Of a stretch of DNA of 64,000 nucleotides, positions 35,220 to 43,891 are shown piece after piece. The stretch comes from JBFMDN01 sp040753915. Its GTDB lineage: Bacteria > Desulfobacterota > Desulfomonilia > Desulfomonilales > Desulfomonilaceae. The notes beneath the pieces are model-generated. The model worked only from the letters and a program-made list of their open reading frames with translations. It was not told where the DNA came from and ran no database searches. How positions within the stretch are numbered: the stretch's first letter is position 1; each line of letters starts with the position of its first letter. Location of the stretch: assembly GCA_040753915.1 (NCBI GenBank), contig JBFMDN010000009.1:1-64000 (forward strand), read 5' to 3'. The position numbers were made by a program, and so were the translations under genes.

Positions 35220-36298
35220 ACACACCTCTTCGCGAGTGCGATGAGCCTCCCGGTCCAGTCGATCAGCGCCTGCCACGAGAACTCCTTGCCGCCCATCAAC
35301 CCCCTGCGCGCAAACAGCATGACCACGATGAGCAGAAGAGAGAGGATCACCATGCGCATGCCGGGAATCCCTTCGTAGTAGTACCCGAAAATGGTGGTGG
35401 GCTCTTCAACAATGCGCAGGAACTCCCCTCCCCACGTGAAAAGCGCTGCAGCCACGACTACGCCCGTCGTGCTCCCTAGCCCCCCTACAACGATGATGAT
35501 GAGAAGGTGGAACGTCAGGAAAAAGGTGAACAGTGATGGCGATATTGTGGTGATGAGGTGGGCCAGCAACCCACCGGCTACCCCTTCGAAAAAAGCGCTG
35601 AACGTGAACGCCAGGGTTTTGGTTCGAAACGCGTTTATCCCCATCGCCTGCGCGGCAGTCTCGTCCTCGCGCACCGCTTGCATGGCCCTACCGTACGAAG
35701 ATCTCACAAGCCGCACGACAGAGAACACCGTAAGGACACAAAAGCCCCAACTCCACCATAAGGTCGTGTGTGGATGGAGACCTTTCAAACCAAGAGGGCC
35801 GTTGGTGATGGAAACGAGGTTGTTTGCCACCACCTGAATAACCTCTCCGAACCCCAGCGTCACTATAGCCAAGTAATCCCCGCGGACGCGGAACACGGGG
35901 ATTGACATGAGGAGAGCCATCAACGCAGTCAAAAGGCCAGCGCAAAGCAACGAAACAGGAAATGACACGCTAATTTCCGAAAGAGGCCAGACGATCGGCT
36001 CAATGATGAAAGATCTGATCTTCTCCTCGGGTGAGAGCGTAAGCAGCGCGCTCGTATACGCCCCCACCGCTACAAACGCGTTCGGTTCAAGGGAAAATTG
36101 ACCGGTCACGCCATTGATCAGGTTATAGCTCACCGCGAGAATAATGAAGATTGCAATGTTGTTAAGAATGCGGATACTGTACGGGCTGAAGTGATGATCC
36201 GCATACCAGAGAAAGGCGAACAACGCGCCTACTGAGAGAAGCGTGAGAACTCTATCGCGAGTCTTGTGTTGAAGTGGGCTTCTCGCTTCGCTCTCCAT
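35216..36298 (-). CDS. LivM-type ABC permease 2
   Basis: A 360-residue polytopic permease. Marker segments: NLINGVTGQFSLEPNAFVAVG, FRVRGDYLAIVTLGFGE, the coupling loop AVREDETAAQAMGINAFRTK and VVGGLGSTTGVVVAA. In the first of these the usual Ser-Leu-Gly-His reads SLEPN, a small variation. It follows livH2 after 53 bases. Confidence 0.92.
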   Translation of the reverse strand: MESEARSPLQHKTRDRVLTLLSVGALFAFLWYADHHFSPYSIRILNNIAIFIILAVSYNLINGVTGQFSLEPNAFVAVGAYTSALLTLSPEEKIRSFIIEPIVWPLSEISVSFPVSLLCAGLLTALMALLMSIPVFRVRGDYLAIVTLGFGEVIQVVANNLVSITNGPLGLKGLHPHTTLWWSWGFCVLTVFSVVRLVRSSYGRAMQAVREDETAAQAMGINAFRTKTLAFTFSAFFEGVAGGLLAHLITTISPSLFTFFLTFHLLIIIVVGGLGSTTGVVVAAALFTWGGEFLRIVEEPTTIFGYYYEGIPGMRMVILSLLLIVVMLFARRGLMGGKEFSWQALIDWTGRLIALAKRCV

Positions 36299-36351
36299 GA
36301 GCCCCCTGCTCTACTGCCACGTATTCAAGATGGCGAACAGGCTTCGACAGG

Positions 36352-37239
36352 TCAATCCGGCAGTTCCTCTCCCATGATCCCTCTTGGTCGCGTCAGAAGA
36401 ATGACGATCAATATGCAGAACGCGATTGCATCGCGATATCCCGACCATTCGGGCTTGACTGCCACGATGAGGATCTCCGCTACGCCTAGGATGAAGCCGC
36501 CAAGAGCAGCGCCGGCAACGTTGCCGATCCCGCCGAGAACTGCCGCCACAAAGGCCTTTAAACCTGGCAGCACCCCCATGAAGGGCTCAACCGCGGGATA
36601 CTTCATGCTCCACATCATTCCGCCTGCGGCAGCCAGGACCGATCCCAGGACAAAGGTGAACGAAATGACCCGGTTAGCATCGACTCCCATGAGCCCCACT
36701 GTCTCCATATCGAGCGAGAGGGCGCGCATCGCCATCCCTACCCGTGTTCGCCGAACGATGTACATCACGGCCGCCAGCAACAATGCCGTGATGAAGAAAA
36801 CCCAGACGGAGAGAACAGGGATGGTCACCCCTGCGATCTTGATCACCCCACCAAACAGCGACGGGAGGGGAAACGATTTCGGACGTCCGCCAACGATCAC
36901 TAGCGCCAGATTTTCCAGCAGGAACGAAATGCCAATAGCAGTGATGAGCGCGCTGATCCGCGGGCTGTGTCGCAACGGTCTGTACGCCCCTCTATCGATA
37001 AGAATCCCCAGCACTCCCGTCAAGGCCACGGCCAGGAGAAACGATATCTGCCAGGGTAACTCAAATATGATGATGCCGAAGAACGCGAAGTACGCGGACA
37101 CCATGAGGAGATCGCCATGCGCGAAGTTGATCAGCCGCAAGACCCCGTACACCATGGTGTAGCCAATGGCGATCAGCCCGTAGAAGCATCCGAGCGTAAA
37201 ACCAAAAACGAGTTGCTGGGTGGCAAAAGAAATGTCCAC
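36352..37239 (-). CDS. LivH-type ABC permease 2
   Basis: A 295-residue permease with the LivH pattern: FYGLIAIGYTMVYGVLRLINFAHGD at the N-terminus, the coupling loop LSLDMETVGLMGVDANRVI and VLGGIGNVAGAALGG. About eight membrane helices. It is separated from livK2 by 88 bases that include a stem-loop. Confidence 0.93.
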   Translation of the reverse strand: MDISFATQQLVFGFTLGCFYGLIAIGYTMVYGVLRLINFAHGDLLMVSAYFAFFGIIIFELPWQISFLLAVALTGVLGILIDRGAYRPLRHSPRISALITAIGISFLLENLALVIVGGRPKSFPLPSLFGGVIKIAGVTIPVLSVWVFFITALLLAAVMYIVRRTRVGMAMRALSLDMETVGLMGVDANRVISFTFVLGSVLAAAGGMMWSMKYPAVEPFMGVLPGLKAFVAAVLGGIGNVAGAALGGFILGVAEILIVAVKPEWSGYRDAIAFCILIVILLTRPRGIMGEELPD

Positions 37240-37298
37240 AACAGGATCGGGTGCGTGACTATCGCAAGACGTCCACGCTTTTCAAGCTGTATGACTCT

Positions 37299-37322
37299 CA
37301 GCCTCCTCTGCGAAGGAGGCTG
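37299..37322 (-). promoter_or_regulatory. Intercistronic stem-loop between livK2 and livH2
   Basis: A 9-bp perfect inverted repeat CAGCCTCCT / AGGAGGCTG with a 6-base loop, six bases after the livK2 stop. No T-run follows on the minus strand, so it is more likely an mRNA-stabilising or partial-termination hairpin that raises binding-protein expression over the membrane subunits. Confidence 0.6.
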
Positions 37323-37327
37323 ATCCG

Positions 37328-38443
37328 TCAGGGATGAATGGTAGTGACGTATTCGAACTGTCCGTCTTTCACCTGGTTGATGACCATGGCTTTAATCGGG
37401 TTGCCATCCTCTTTGAGGGAGATCTTGCCGGTCACCCCCGGAAAGTCCTTTGTGTTCACGAGCGCGTTTCGGATTTTCGCCGGGTCCGGGGAGCCTGCCC
37501 TCTCGATCGCATCAACGAGCAGGAAGTACGCGTCCGCGCCCATCGCGGAAAAAGCATCCAGAGGCTTGCCGGTTTCTTTCTCGAAACGAGCCAGAAACTG
37601 TCTTCCCAGATCCGTTTCAATCATGGCTTTGTGAAAGTGGGCCGTGAAATAGACATCGTTTACGGCATCACCCCCCAATGCCAGGAGCTCGGGAGCTTGC
37701 ACGCCGTCTCCCGAAAGGATCGGGACATCCAGCCCCATTTCTCGCGCCTGTCTGGCTATGAGCGCGCATTCGGTATAGTAAATCGGCGCATAAATGATGT
37801 CAGGTTTGGCCGCCTGTATGCTGCTCAATTGAGGTGTGAAATCCCTGTCGCCCGACTTGAACATGGTCTCGGCCACTATCTTGCCGCCTTCTTGCAGGAA
37901 TTCCTTCTTGAAAAAGCTCGCAAGACCGACGCAATAGTCCTGGGAGATGTCGTAGATCAGTGCGGCTGTGTTTGCCTTGAGTTTCTCCCGGGCGAGCTTG
38001 GCGGCAACTCGACCCTGATCGTAGTCGATAAAACAGACCCGGAATATGTATTTCTTGTTCTGGGTCACGATGGGGTTGGTCGCCGTAGGAGAGACCATGG
38101 GGATGCCTCTTCGTTCGGCGTGGTCAGAACCTGCGATGGTGTTTCCCGATATCATCTCACCGATCAAGGCTATGACCTTTTCACGCTCGATGAGCCTGGA
38201 CACAGCATTGGCCGACTCCACTTTGTCGGACTTGGTGTCGACCAGCTTGAGCTCAACGGGCCGTCCCAACACGGTAGGTTTCATCTCGCGGGCCACGGTG
38301 ATGCCCGACCAGCCCATTTGCCCGTATGCCGCCACGTTGCCTGTCATCGGGAGATACGCGCCTACCCGAATGGGATCGGCGGCCCAAACAGATGACATGG
38401 CCAGGGAGGCTGTCATAAGAGCGGCAACGATGATCCGTACCAT
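37328..38443 (-). CDS. LivK-type periplasmic substrate-binding protein 2
   Basis: A 371-residue type I binding protein with a 21-residue signal peptide (cleavage VWA-ADP), then IRVGAYLPMTGNVAAYGQMGWSG and LIGEMISGNTIAGSDHAERR at the ligand cleft. Distinct in sequence from binding protein 1, so a different ligand is likely. First gene of the second Liv operon; the operon promoter should lie in the 237-base divergent region before the Gfo/Idh gene. Confidence 0.92.
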   Translation of the reverse strand: MVRIIVAALMTASLAMSSVWAADPIRVGAYLPMTGNVAAYGQMGWSGITVAREMKPTVLGRPVELKLVDTKSDKVESANAVSRLIEREKVIALIGEMISGNTIAGSDHAERRGIPMVSPTATNPIVTQNKKYIFRVCFIDYDQGRVAAKLAREKLKANTAALIYDISQDYCVGLASFFKKEFLQEGGKIVAETMFKSGDRDFTPQLSSIQAAKPDIIYAPIYYTECALIARQAREMGLDVPILSGDGVQAPELLALGGDAVNDVYFTAHFHKAMIETDLGRQFLARFEKETGKPLDAFSAMGADAYFLLVDAIERAGSPDPAKIRNALVNTKDFPGVTGKISLKEDGNPIKAMVINQVKDGQFEYVTTIHP

Positions 38444-38643
38444 CTTTCACCTCCATCTGTGATCTCGGGTAGTCCTGCCTGCGAGCCCGCAGATTTCGCC
38501 GTAAGACAATTCCCCTTCAACCTGGATAACGGATTCCTCGGCACTGAGCGCAAGGACGAAATAGGTGGCCGACGACTGCAGAGCGACCATTGTGATGATG
38601 GTATTTAACCACAAATTCTGTCGGAAAGGAAATATTTTACCCT

Positions 38644-38672
38644 TTGACGAACATCATGGGGATGTGTATCTT
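38644..38672 (+). promoter_or_regulatory. Candidate promoter giving a leaderless Gfo/Idh mRNA
   Basis: TTGACG (38644-38649), a 17-base spacer and TATCTT (38667-38672). The expected start of transcription, 38679-38681, coincides with the ATG at 38681, and no ribosome site precedes that ATG. Confidence 0.45.
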
Positions 38673-38680
38673 TCACAGCC

Positions 38681-39673
38681 ATGACAACTGGATATCCGCT
38701 ACTCAGATTCGGCGTGATCGGCGTGGGCACCATGGGGCAGCACCACGTGAGAATCGCGAACGAATTGCCCGATGTCACGCTGGCTGGCTTTTTCGACCCT
38801 GACAGGCGGCGTTGTGAAGAGATTTGTACCAGGCACGCATGCCGGTGCTTCGATCGGTTGGACGATCTCCTGGATCAGGTCGATGCGGTCAGCGTTGCTG
38901 CTCCCACGTCTCTCCATGAAGAGATAGGGACTCGGTGTCTGGAGCGCGGGATCCATCTCCTCATGGAGAAACCTCTTGCCCACACGCTGGAGGGAGCCGA
39001 ACGCCTCGTGGAGCTTGCCCGCACCATGGGTGCGGTACTGGCGGTGGGACACGTGGAGAGATACAACCCCGCTGTAGCTGCTATGATGGAGCTTCTCAGC
39101 CAGCCAAGAGAAGAAATAGTGTCCATTGACGTCCGGAGGCTCATGCCTTTTGACGGTAGCCGATGCATGGACGTGGACGTCTTGTATGACCTGCTGATCC
39201 ACGACATCGATCTGGCCATTGAGATCGCAGACGGCCCCATCAAGCGCGTCTCCGCCAGCGGGAGGCCGGTATTCTCCCATCAAACGGACGTGGCCCACAC
39301 TCGGATCGAATTCCGCACTGGCACCACCGCGGTCTTCTGGACAGCCAAGTGCACCCCCCAGAAGGTGCGCACCCTCACAGTTGCAACGCCTTCTCGCTTG
39401 CTGGTGGCCGACACCCTTCAAAAAACCCTTACGGTCCACAGCGCCCTCCAGGTGCCCGCTACCGCGGACGGCATCTGTCTCATGGGAGAAATCACGACGC
39501 GCGAAATTGTCGTCCCGGAGGGAGAACCGCTTCACAGGGAGATCGAAGATTTTCTCAGGGCAGTGCGGGAGGGGACATCACCCGTTGTGCACGGGGAGCG
39601 CGCGCTGACAGCATTGAGGGCACTCGATATGGTGGCACGATCGCTCGCGAGCGGTGAAGCGATTCTGCAATGA
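38681..39673 (+). CDS. Gfo/Idh/MocA-family NAD(P)-dependent oxidoreductase
   Basis: A 330-residue protein with an N-terminal Rossmann fold (FGVIGVGTMGQHHVRIA) and the catalytic-lysine motif MEKPLAHT. The segment VGHVERYNPAVAAMM resembles the subgroup that includes UDP-GlcNAc 3-dehydrogenases of lipid A/sugar-nucleotide pathways; that assignment is inference. No partner aminotransferase is adjacent. It is monocistronic, convergent with hisG, with a 127-bp repeat between the two ends. Confidence 0.88.
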   Translation: MTTGYPLLRFGVIGVGTMGQHHVRIANELPDVTLAGFFDPDRRRCEEICTRHACRCFDRLDDLLDQVDAVSVAAPTSLHEEIGTRCLERGIHLLMEKPLAHTLEGAERLVELARTMGAVLAVGHVERYNPAVAAMMELLSQPREEIVSIDVRRLMPFDGSRCMDVDVLYDLLIHDIDLAIEIADGPIKRVSASGRPVFSHQTDVAHTRIEFRTGTTAVFWTAKCTPQKVRTLTVATPSRLLVADTLQKTLTVHSALQVPATADGICLMGEITTREIVVPEGEPLHREIEDFLRAVREGTSPVVHGERALTALRALDMVARSLASGEAILQ

Positions 39674-39727
39674 GGGGGTGGCGCGACGGGCTTGGTCGAT
39701 ACAACCGGCCGAAAACGACGCGCACTC

Positions 39728-39854
39728 GGGGTCAGGTCTTGTTTCTTGACGAATCTATGATGACGATGGTCTGTGAATAGGCCACTGGCCTGGTCTAGAC
39801 CGAGCAGGCGAGCTTAAGCGGTGACAGGAAGATTAAGAAACAAGACCTGACCCC
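39728..39854. repeat. 127-bp MITE-like element, copy 2
   Basis: Same length and 21-bp inverted ends (GGGGTCAGGTCTTG..) as 19609-19735 (opposite orientation) and 62907-63033 (same orientation). It lies between the convergent ends of the Gfo/Idh gene and hisG, five bases from the hisG stop. Confidence 0.85.
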
Positions 39855-39859
39855 TTCCC

Positions 39860-40738
39860 TTAGATTACCTTGTTCAACCCGTATTCGATGATGCCCGTTG
39901 CACCGGCCTTGAGGAGCTTGGGAATCAGGGTTCGCACCACTTCCTCGGAGACCACCGACTCCACAGCGAACCAGTCGGACTTGTACAGACCCGAGACGGT
40001 CGGAGCGTTGAGGGACGGCAAGAGAGATACCACCTTCTCTATGTGCTCCTTGGGAACGTTCATCTTGAGGCCCACCAGCTTGCGGGCTTCCAGCGCTGCC
40101 TGAAGAAGAAGGTGGATCTGCTCTATCTTTTCCCGCTTGACGGGATCTTCAAAGGAAGCTTTGTTGGCTATGAGCTGCGTATTGGTGGTCAGGAGCGTAT
40201 GGATGATCCGCAAACCGTTTGCCCGCAGGGTGCTCCCGGTTTCGGTAACGTCCACGATCGCGTCTACGATTCCCTCGTTCACCTTGGCCTCGGTGCTACC
40301 CCAGGAAAACTCCACATCCACCGGCACGCCCCGTTCCGCGAAGAACTTCTTGGTAAACCGTACCAGCTCCGTCGCGATACGCTTGCCTGCCAGATCCTCG
40401 GGCTTCTCATAGTCGGATTCAGCATCCACTGCGAGAACCCACCTCGCCGGACTCTGGGATACTCTCGAGTAAACCAGATCGTCAATGACTTGCACGTCGG
40501 ACTCGTTCTCCAGAACCCAGTCCTTTCCGGTGAGGCCTGCATCGAAGGATCCGGACTCCACGTACCGGGACACCTCCTGGGCCCTCAGCCTGGCCAGGAG
40601 GATCTCGTCGTCATCCACAGTGGGAAAGTAACTCCTCGGTGAAACGTTTATGGTCCAGCCGGCTCTGCGAAACAGGTCAATGGTTGCCTGTTCCAGACTG
40701 CCCTTGGGTATGACAAACTTGAGCGGTTCCTTACTCAT
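39860..40738 (-). CDS. hisG: ATP phosphoribosyltransferase, long form
   Basis: HisG condenses ATP and PRPP in the first step of histidine synthesis. The 292-residue product is the long, homohexameric form with the C-terminal ACT-like regulatory domain (about 215-292), so HisZ is not needed. Motifs: FVIPKGSLEQATIDLF, SGSFDAGLTGKDW and the PRPP loop DAIVDVTETGSTL. ATG 40738 lies inside the hisI 3' end (8-base overlap). It probably shares a transcript with hisI and the upstream small gene. Confidence 0.96.
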   Translation of the reverse strand: MSKEPLKFVIPKGSLEQATIDLFRRAGWTINVSPRSYFPTVDDDEILLARLRAQEVSRYVESGSFDAGLTGKDWVLENESDVQVIDDLVYSRVSQSPARWVLAVDAESDYEKPEDLAGKRIATELVRFTKKFFAERGVPVDVEFSWGSTEAKVNEGIVDAIVDVTETGSTLRANGLRIIHTLLTTNTQLIANKASFEDPVKREKIEQIHLLLQAALEARKLVGLKMNVPKEHIEKVVSLLPSLNAPTVSGLYKSDWFAVESVVSEEVVRTLIPKLLKAGATGIIEYGLNKVI

Positions 40739-41081
40739 CGATATCCTGTAAATCTCCTTGTTCTGTGAGGCGGCGGAAGAAGCAACTCCATCTCCGCGTA
40801 TGGCACGCGCCCTTCCCGCGCTGTTCGACGAGCAATAGTATCGTGTCTTCGTCGCAATCGACCAAGACATCCTTCACAATTTGCACGTCGCCCGAAGTAT
40901 CACCCTTCCGCCACAACTCTTGCCGGCTGCGGCTCCAATAACAGGCTCGGCCCTCCGTGAGGGTCTTTTCCAAAGCTTCGCTGTTCATGTATGCCATCAT
41001 GAGGACCTTGCCCGTATGAACGTCTTGAGCAATGGCAGGTATCAGACCGCCACCTTTATCGAAATTGACTGGTAGTTCCAA
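40731..41081 (-). CDS. hisI: Phosphoribosyl-AMP cyclohydrolase
   Basis: HisI opens the purine ring of PR-AMP, the third histidine step. The 116-residue monofunctional enzyme has VLMMAYMNSEALEKTL, RACYWSRSRQELWRKGDTSG and the metal-site DCDEDTILL with GKGACHTRRWSCFFR. HisE is not fused and is not in the window. It lies 14 bases behind the 128-residue conserved protein. Confidence 0.97.
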   Translation of the reverse strand: MELPVNFDKGGGLIPAIAQDVHTGKVLMMAYMNSEALEKTLTEGRACYWSRSRQELWRKGDTSGDVQIVKDVLVDCDEDTILLLVEQRGKGACHTRRWSCFFRRLTEQGDLQDIDE

Positions 41082-41095
41082 CCTTTCTCCTTCCT

Positions 41096-41482
41096 CTATC
41101 GCTGCTCTTCCGAACCGGTCATGTACTCCTGTTCCAGCGCACGCAAAATTGCCATAACCACGTTCGAGGCAGCCTGAGCCACCTCGGGATCCACAGAGCC
41201 ATCGAGAACGCCGGCGAGCAGGCCGTTGAGAACCCTCACGGCATCACTGGGATCGCGTATCATTTCCTCACCTCTCATACGTTTATCCTGAATAGGCATC
41301 TCTGCCCGCGTTGTACGTTCCCGGCCACCGGTTCCCTGCGACGCACCGCGTTCTTCGAGAATCTCTTCAAAAATCCTCAAGGCTTCGGGAGTATAATCGT
41401 CTCTCTCTTCCCTGAGAATTCTCTGAATATCTGCAGTGGAATGCGATTCAAGGAGGGTTCTGTCCACCTTGTACTGACTCAT
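41096..41482 (-). CDS. Conserved hypothetical protein upstream of hisI
   Basis: A 128-residue soluble, acidic protein of unknown function. The N-terminal 35 residues (LLESHSTADIQRILREERDDYTPEALRIFEEILEERG) form a helical module of a kind I recognise as recurring in other proteins. A charged linker follows, then a second helical segment (DAVRVLNGLLAGVLDGSVDPEVAQAASNVVMAIL). ATG 41482 has GGAGG six bases upstream; the frame is open much further. Same strand and 14 bases before hisI, so co-expression is likely, but a histidine role is not implied. Confidence 0.75.
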   Translation of the reverse strand: MSQYKVDRTLLESHSTADIQRILREERDDYTPEALRIFEEILEERGASQGTGGRERTTRAEMPIQDKRMRGEEMIRDPSDAVRVLNGLLAGVLDGSVDPEVAQAASNVVMAILRALEQEYMTGSEEQR

Positions 41483-41711
41483 TCTGACCTCCGACGCATC
41501 GGGTGCTCCCAGTACTTCTCCGCCATGGGAGTGCCTCCGCTCGAAGTGATGATATTCTTCCTGCCTCCTGCCACACACTGCCTTCCTATTGTCAGCGCCA
41601 CTCGTGCGGCAGAAGTCCGTATGACTCTCAGGCACCCCAAATGCTCCCCGCCACGCGTGGAGCAGTACGAAATATATCACAACGATCGCACAGCGGCGAA
41701 CCGGAACATGC

Positions 41712-41852
41712 CTACTTCAGGAGAAAGCGCACTATCTTTACCGTCTCGTCGTCGCGTTCCCACTCCATCTCATCGAACCATTTCCAGAACTTACTGAAAG
41801 AACAGCCGGAGAGAAACATAAGGGCCAGAGCGATGATCAGCCATTTCTTCAT
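41712..41852 (-). CDS. Small lipoprotein, 46 residues
   Basis: A short gene encoding MKKWLIIALALMFLSGCSFS, with a lipobox LSGC at 14-17, followed by a 29-residue mature part rich in Trp, Asp and Glu (KFWKWFDEMEWERDDETVK). Lipid modification and an outer-membrane location are expected. ATG has GAGGT five bases upstream. No homologue is recognised. The mature peptide of about 30 residues is in the size range of entericidin-like or other small envelope lipoproteins, but no such function is claimed. It stands alone between the hyp-hisI-hisG operon and the divergent TIGR04073-like gene. Confidence 0.7.
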   Translation of the reverse strand: MKKWLIIALALMFLSGCSFSKFWKWFDEMEWERDDETVKIVRFLLK

Positions 41853-42150
41853 GGGTACCTCGTGCGGGGGCAAGCGTAAACCATGAGGGGAATATGCCGA
41901 AATCTATACTAGATCGCAAGAGCAAAGAAAGCATTTTCAGACGCCACATCAAACCATTTTCTCGAGTTTAAGACCATCCTGTGGAAATTTCGAGACAAAG
42001 CATTGCTCTTTTTCGTGAAGTGTGATAGGATCGCCACGTGAATCGACTCCAGGATCAACCTGGACCCATTGCTCACTTTTCTCGGTCCGCCCCTGCGTCC
42101 GTTGAGCAGACGCGAGTCCGGCGGGTATTCCCATTGCGGAGGATGACACG

Positions 42151-42600
42151 ATGAATGTACCAAGAGTAGCGCTCGCGATGATCCTGGCAGTATTGATCGG
42201 CGGGACTGCTTGTGCCTTTGAGACCGATTTTGACGATCTCAGGCAATTCGACCGGGCACTCCCTGCGTGGAAGTTCGGCAGAGGTGTTGTGAACATCATT
42301 TCCGGTCCGCATGAGCTCTTTACACACATGGCCAATGCAGCTATTGACGGTGGATATTACGGCGCATACGACGGTGGGCTCCAGGGGTACCTGGCGGGAT
42401 CGACCAATGGGCTGATAGCGGGAAGCTGGACAGGAACGTGTGCAATGGCCAAGCGAATGTCCAGAGGGCTCTTGGAGATAGTGACATTCTGGAAACCGGA
42501 ATACGGCCCCACCCTGGATCCGGAATACGGTACGCGCTTCATGGGCGATCCGCACTATTTCGATCCGAACCCATTCTGGTATGCCGGCCCGACGCGCTGA
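42151..42600 (+). CDS. Exported TIGR04073-like protein
   Basis: A 149-residue protein with a signal peptide (MNVPRVALAMILAVLIGGTACA). The mature part has WKFGRGVVNIISGPHELFTHM, a Gly-rich middle (YYGAYDGGLQGYLAGSTNGL) and a C-terminal WKPEYGPTLDPEYGTRF. The pattern resembles the TIGR04073 family described as exosortase-associated in name, although no exosortase is in the window. A Cys at 21 raises a weak lipoprotein alternative. The role is unknown. It converges with trxB. Confidence 0.65.
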   Translation: MNVPRVALAMILAVLIGGTACAFETDFDDLRQFDRALPAWKFGRGVVNIISGPHELFTHMANAAIDGGYYGAYDGGLQGYLAGSTNGLIAGSWTGTCAMAKRMSRGLLEIVTFWKPEYGPTLDPEYGTRFMGDPHYFDPNPFWYAGPTR

Positions 42601-42623
42601 GCGCCGGACCGTATACTAGTCAG

Positions 42624-43541
42624 TCAGTGGCCCTCCAGATAGTGTTGAGCACTGTAAGCGGCTGTGGCACCGTCTCCTACCGCGGTGGAGATCTGCCGCA
42701 GTTGCTTAACCCTCACATCTCCCGCGGCGAAGAGACCGGGTCGGGAGCATGCCATTGTTTCATCAGTGACGACGAACCCCTGGGGATCGGTATCGACCAG
42801 CTCCCGAAAACACTGAGAGTTCGGGGTGAGTCCCACGTAGAAGAACACGCCCGACACCCCGAGCTCTTTTTCGGCTCCGTCTTTGACTGATCGTATCCTC
42901 AGGCCTTCGACACCCATGCCCCCTTCAATCAGCACCGGCACGTGGCTCCAGTGTACCGTGACCTTCGGTTCTTTCAGGGCCTTCTCCTGGATCTCTTTTA
43001 CGGCTCTGAGCTCATCGCGGCGATGAATCAGGTGGACTCGGGAAGCGAACCGCGTAAGATATACCGCCTCTTCCACCGCTGAGTCGCCGCCTCCTATGAC
43101 GGCGACTTCACTGTCTCGGAAAAAAGGTCCATCGCACACAGCGCAATAGCTGACACCTCGACCCGCAAGCTCCAGCTCTCCCGGAATCCCCAGCTTCACC
43201 GGAGATGCTCCTGTGGCAAAGATGACAGCGGAACAGGAAATGGATTCTTCGCTTTCAGAGATCAACTCATAGCCAGACCCCGCGATCGCCACTCTGCTCA
43301 CATCCGCCCTTACAATCTTCAGGCCGAATTTCTGGGCCTGCGCCTCCATTTTCTGGGCAAGGTCGACGCCGAAGATGGGTTCCGGAAACCCTGGATAATT
43401 GTCCACGAGCTCTGTGGCAGCCATCTGGCCACCAGCCATGCCTCGCTCTACCAAGATGGTCGGGACTCGCGCCCGTGCAGCGTACATGCCCGCTGTCAAC
43501 CCCGCCGGTCCCGCCCCGAGGATTGCCAGCTCTGTTCGCAT
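42624..43541 (-). CDS. trxB: Thioredoxin reductase
   Basis: NADPH-dependent flavoprotein that reduces thioredoxin. The 305-residue product has the FAD loop ILGAGPAGLTAGMYAAR, the redox pair Cys133-Ala-Val-Cys136 (SYCAVCDG; CATC in E. coli), the NADPH loop IGGGDSAVEEAVYL and the final GLFAAGDVR. ATG 43541 is one base after the trxA stop, so the two are coupled. Last gene of the sigma/anti-sigma/trx operon. Confidence 0.95.
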   Translation of the reverse strand: MRTELAILGAGPAGLTAGMYAARARVPTILVERGMAGGQMAATELVDNYPGFPEPIFGVDLAQKMEAQAQKFGLKIVRADVSRVAIAGSGYELISESEESISCSAVIFATGASPVKLGIPGELELAGRGVSYCAVCDGPFFRDSEVAVIGGGDSAVEEAVYLTRFASRVHLIHRRDELRAVKEIQEKALKEPKVTVHWSHVPVLIEGGMGVEGLRIRSVKDGAEKELGVSGVFFYVGLTPNSQCFRELVDTDPQGFVVTDETMACSRPGLFAAGDVRVKQLRQISTAVGDGATAAYSAQHYLEGH

Positions 43542-43542
43542 G

Positions 43543-43875
43543 CTACGACACCTTGTCAAGCAGCTCTTTAATGCGATTCTTGGGGACAGCCCCAACAATC
43601 TGGTCTACAACCTGACCGTCCTTGAACAGCATCAAAGTGGGGATGCCTCTCACCCCGTACCGAGTGGGGGTTTGCTTGTTGTCGTCCACATTGAGCTTCG
43701 CCACCTTCACTCTACCCTCGTATTCGGTTGCGAGCTCCTCTACGATAGGTCCGACAGTCCTGCACGGCCCGCACCAGGCTGCCCAAAAATCCACGAGCGT
43801 GGGAATTGTGGACTTGAGTATCTCGTCTTCGAAGCTCGAATCCGTAACATTGACGTAGATTGCATCTGACATCAT
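43543..43875 (-). CDS. trxA: Thioredoxin
   Basis: A 110-residue cytoplasmic thioredoxin with the active site WCGPC (Cys35, Cys38), the cis-Pro loop GIPTLMLF and the expected length. Two ATG codons open the gene (43875, 43872); GAGGAG is better spaced for the second. It sits 16 bases after the anti-sigma gene. Confidence 0.96.
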   Translation of the reverse strand: MMSDAIYVNVTDSSFEDEILKSTIPTLVDFWAAWCGPCRTVGPIVEELATEYEGRVKVAKLNVDDNKQTPTRYGVRGIPTLMLFKDGQVVDQIVGAVPKNRIKELLDKVS

Positions 43876-43891
43876 CTTCTCCTCTCTTAAT

